Positions 6,050 to 7,970 of a DNA stretch of 7,970 bases are shown piece by piece. Both the position numbers and the translations under genes were made by a program. This DNA is from Actinomycetes bacterium. GTDB taxonomy: Bacteria; Actinomycetota; Acidimicrobiia; Acidimicrobiales; Palsa-688. Within the stretch, counting starts at the first letter, position 1, and each line of letters begins with the position of its first letter. The stretch spans positions 1 to 7,970 of the forward strand of contig JAKAXG010000177.1 of the NCBI GenBank assembly GCA_021827225.1, written 5' to 3'. Below the pieces are notes generated by a model, which was given only the letters and a program-made list of their open reading frames with translations, was not told the DNA's origin and ran no database searches.

Positions 6050-7970
6050 GTGCCTCACCGACGCCGGCATCCACGACACCATCTGAAGCGAGGGGCCACC
6101 ACGCTGGCGGCGGCGGTGCTGGCCGTCATGGCCGCCCTGTTCGCCTCGCCCCGCCCGGCCGCCGCCGCCGGCCCCGCTCCGCTGCCGAGCGGCGCCTTCG
6201 GGGTGCAGCTGCTGTCGCAGACACCGTGGGTGCAGTCCTCCGGCCAGTTCGGGATGAGGGTGGCGGTCAACGCCGTGTCCCCCACCACCGACCGCCTGCA
6301 GGTCCGGTACTTCCCCCAGCTGATCACCCGCACGAACTTCGACCTGGCGGCCGACGGCCAGATCCGCAGCTATCCCTTCTACACGGCCAGCGCCCAGCTG
6401 TCCAAGCTGCCGGCCGACCCCGCCGGTGGCATCGACGTCGAGATCCCGGTGGGCACCGCCGCCGCGCCCGGCTCCCCCTTCGCCGAGTTCCCGGTCAGCC
6501 ACACCGGGGTGTTCCCCATCCAGGTTGCCGTCACCGACTCGGCCGGCCGGCCCGAGGGCGATCCCCTCACCACGTTCCTGGTGTACTCGTCGGGTCCGGA
6601 GACCCCCCTGTCGGTGTCGGTGGTGGTCCCGGTGGCCTCCCAGCCGGCCGTCAGCTCCTCCGGGCGGATCCGTCCCCCCGGTCCCACCGAGGCCACCCGG
6701 CTCAGCCGTCTGACGTCGGTGCTGAGCGGTGACAGCTCCGTGCACGCCAGCGTCCTCACCAGTCCCCTGACCGTCACGTCGGTGCAGGCCGGCGCGGCGG
6801 CCGGATCGGTCACCGACCGCTCCACGCTGGCCGGCCTGGCCGGCCTCCCACACGGCGGCCTGATGCAGGTCCTGCCGTCCACCTACGGCCAGGTCGCCCC
6901 GGGGGACCTGGTGGATGCCGGCCTGGCCGGCGAGGCGGAGCAGCAGGTGGCCGCCGGGTCGGCGACCCTGCAGTCGGTGTACGGGCAGGCACCCGGGTCG
7001 GGGACGTGGGTCGTCAACGGACCGCTCGACTCGAGCACCCTCGCCTTCCTCCTCGACCACCACGCCACCTCGGTGATTGTCCCCAACTCGGATCTGAGCT
7101 CCTACAACAGCAACTTCACCTTCGCCTCCGACACCTGGCTGCAGTACGGCTTCAGCCGGATCAGGGTCATGGCCGCCGACCCGCAGCTGAGCTCCGACTT
7201 CACCGTGGACGAGCCGCCGGTGCTGGCCGCCAACCAGATGCTCGCCGAGATGGCCATGATCCAGACCGAGCAGCCGGGCCGCAGCCGAGCCGTGGTGGCC
7301 ATGCCGCCGCCCGGCTGGACCGCGTCGCCGGATTTCATCGCCACCCTGCTGGCCGGGCTCAACGGCAACCCCCTGCTGCGGCCGGTGACGGCGTCGGGGC
7401 TGTTCTCCGCCCTGCCCGAACCGGAGGTGACCCGTTACCTGGCCGACCCGTCGCCGGCGCCCACCCGGGCGGCGGACTTCCTGACGGCCAACGCCGGGCG
7501 GATCCAGGCGGCCCGCCGGTACGTGACCGGGCTCTCCTCGGTCCTCCCCAACCAGGCGACGGTCACCACCCTCGGCAACCAGCTCCTCGCCGCCGAGTCC
7601 GAGACCCTCGGTGCCAGCGCCAGGGCGGCCCTTCTCGGGTCGATCGAGGCGGAGAAGGCCGCCCTGGACCGCAAGATCAGCCTGCCCGGCTCCACGTCCA
7701 TCACCCTGACCGCCACCAAGGCCCAGCTGCCCATCACCATCCTGTCGTCGATGCCGTCCCGGGCCCGGGTGCAGCTGGTGTTGATCAGCCAGCGGCTGAT
7801 CTTCCAGCCGGCCTCCACCCCCGACGGGAGCTGCACGGTCCCGATAGAGACCCGCGAGGTCTGCACTTTTTCCCTGACCGCCCAGAACACCACCCTGAAG
7901 GTCCCGGTACAGACCCGGACCTCCGGCGTCTTCCCCCTCGAAGTGGACCTCTACTCCCCCAACGGGATGC
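6050..7970 (+). CDS. Secreted DUF6049-like protein, 3' partial
   Basis: The frame stays open to the right edge, giving 640 visible residues. The N-terminus is a classical Sec signal: a basic n-region with several Arg, His and Lys (residues 3-14), a hydrophobic core (about 16-32), then RPAAAAG (35-41) with a signal peptidase I site. The mature part begins with beta-rich, Ig-like sequence (about 45-200). Next come a region around GTWVVNGPLD...ATSVIVPNSDL (about 318-345), where DUF6049-type proteins resemble a deacetylase or hydrolase barrel, an Ala-rich helical segment (about 470-550) and further beta sequence. I see no clear catalytic site. Length, export signal, position near pcnA and overall pattern match the mycobacterial Rv3909 type, which precedes murJ; this is from memory and needs a profile search. 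The GTG at 6050 suits the signal peptide. GTG 5966, overlapping the GNAT stop, would add 28 residues. Confidence 0.8.
   Translation, partial: MPHRRRHPRHHLKRGATTLAAAVLAVMAALFASPRPAAAAGPAPLPSGAFGVQLLSQTPWVQSSGQFGMRVAVNAVSPTTDRLQVRYFPQLITRTNFDLAADGQIRSYPFYTASAQLSKLPADPAGGIDVEIPVGTAAAPGSPFAEFPVSHTGVFPIQVAVTDSAGRPEGDPLTTFLVYSSGPETPLSVSVVVPVASQPAVSSSGRIRPPGPTEATRLSRLTSVLSGDSSVHASVLTSPLTVTSVQAGAAAGSVTDRSTLAGLAGLPHGGLMQVLPSTYGQVAPGDLVDAGLAGEAEQQVAAGSATLQSVYGQAPGSGTWVVNGPLDSSTLAFLLDHHATSVIVPNSDLSSYNSNFTFASDTWLQYGFSRIRVMAADPQLSSDFTVDEPPVLAANQMLAEMAMIQTEQPGRSRAVVAMPPPGWTASPDFIATLLAGLNGNPLLRPVTASGLFSALPEPEVTRYLADPSPAPTRAADFLTANAGRIQAARRYVTGLSSVLPNQATVTTLGNQLLAAESETLGASARAALLGSIEAEKAALDRKISLPGSTSITLTATKAQLPITILSSMPSRARVQLVLISQRLIFQPASTPDGSCTVPIETREVCTFSLTAQNTTLKVPVQTRTSGVFPLEVDLYSPNGM

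Noticed and set aside
5187..6074. 295-codon minus-strand frame opposite the GNAT gene
   Set aside because: It has Gly/Pro/Arg-rich shadow composition and would span the divergent intergenic region. The plus frame has a canonical acetyl-CoA loop.
5903..7063. 386-codon minus-strand frame opposite the secreted protein
   Set aside because: The translation is Gly/Arg/His-rich without domain features. The plus frame has a signal peptide and stays open for 640 codons.

Overview
The window is very GC-rich chromosomal DNA with dense coding and many GTG/TTG starts. It carries actinobacterial gene families: a MIPS of the short actinobacterial type, a PcnA-like CCA enzyme with an HD domain, and a DUF6049-like exported protein. 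This suggests an actinomycetote. The mix of mycobacterial-style synteny with a type IV pilus ATPase fits deep lineages such as Acidimicrobiia, but this is inference and no rRNA or marker gene is present to test it.

Layout. Positions 2-559 (+) hold the 3' part of a PadR-type regulator. Its stop overlaps the start of ino1 (556-1629, +), inositol-3-phosphate synthase, so the two are translationally coupled. A 169-base gap follows, with a direct repeat, a 10-bp palindrome and a large GC hairpin. Next is a class I SAM-dependent methyltransferase (about 1799-2533, +). It converges on a minus-strand CCA-adding tRNA nucleotidyltransferase (2562 to about 3968), and a compact 7-bp hairpin separates the two stops. 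Just upstream of the CCA gene, in the same direction, is a complete PilT-like retraction ATPase (4045-5133, -). A 116-base divergent intergenic region separates it from a tandem GNAT acetyltransferase (5250-5969, +). The window ends in the N-terminal two thirds or so of a large secreted protein that looks like DUF6049 (from about 6050 off the right edge, +).

How the genes fit together. The PadR-ino1 pair is an inositol-phosphate module feeding phosphatidylinositol, mannosylated lipid and mycothiol-type pathways. The CCA enzyme, a small enzyme gene and the DUF6049 protein resemble the mycobacterial pcnA-mutT4-Rv3909-Rv3910(murJ) neighbourhood near oriC. A MurJ-type flippase gene is therefore expected just past the right edge. 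The pilT gene inserted on the pcnA side, and a GNAT where mycobacteria have mutT4, are the notable departures.

I see no mobile element, CRISPR array, rRNA or tRNA gene, and no clear evidence of a new biological system. Most findings are modest: unusual gene order, start-site ambiguities, hairpins, and a G8 tract in the catalytic motif of the CCA enzyme.
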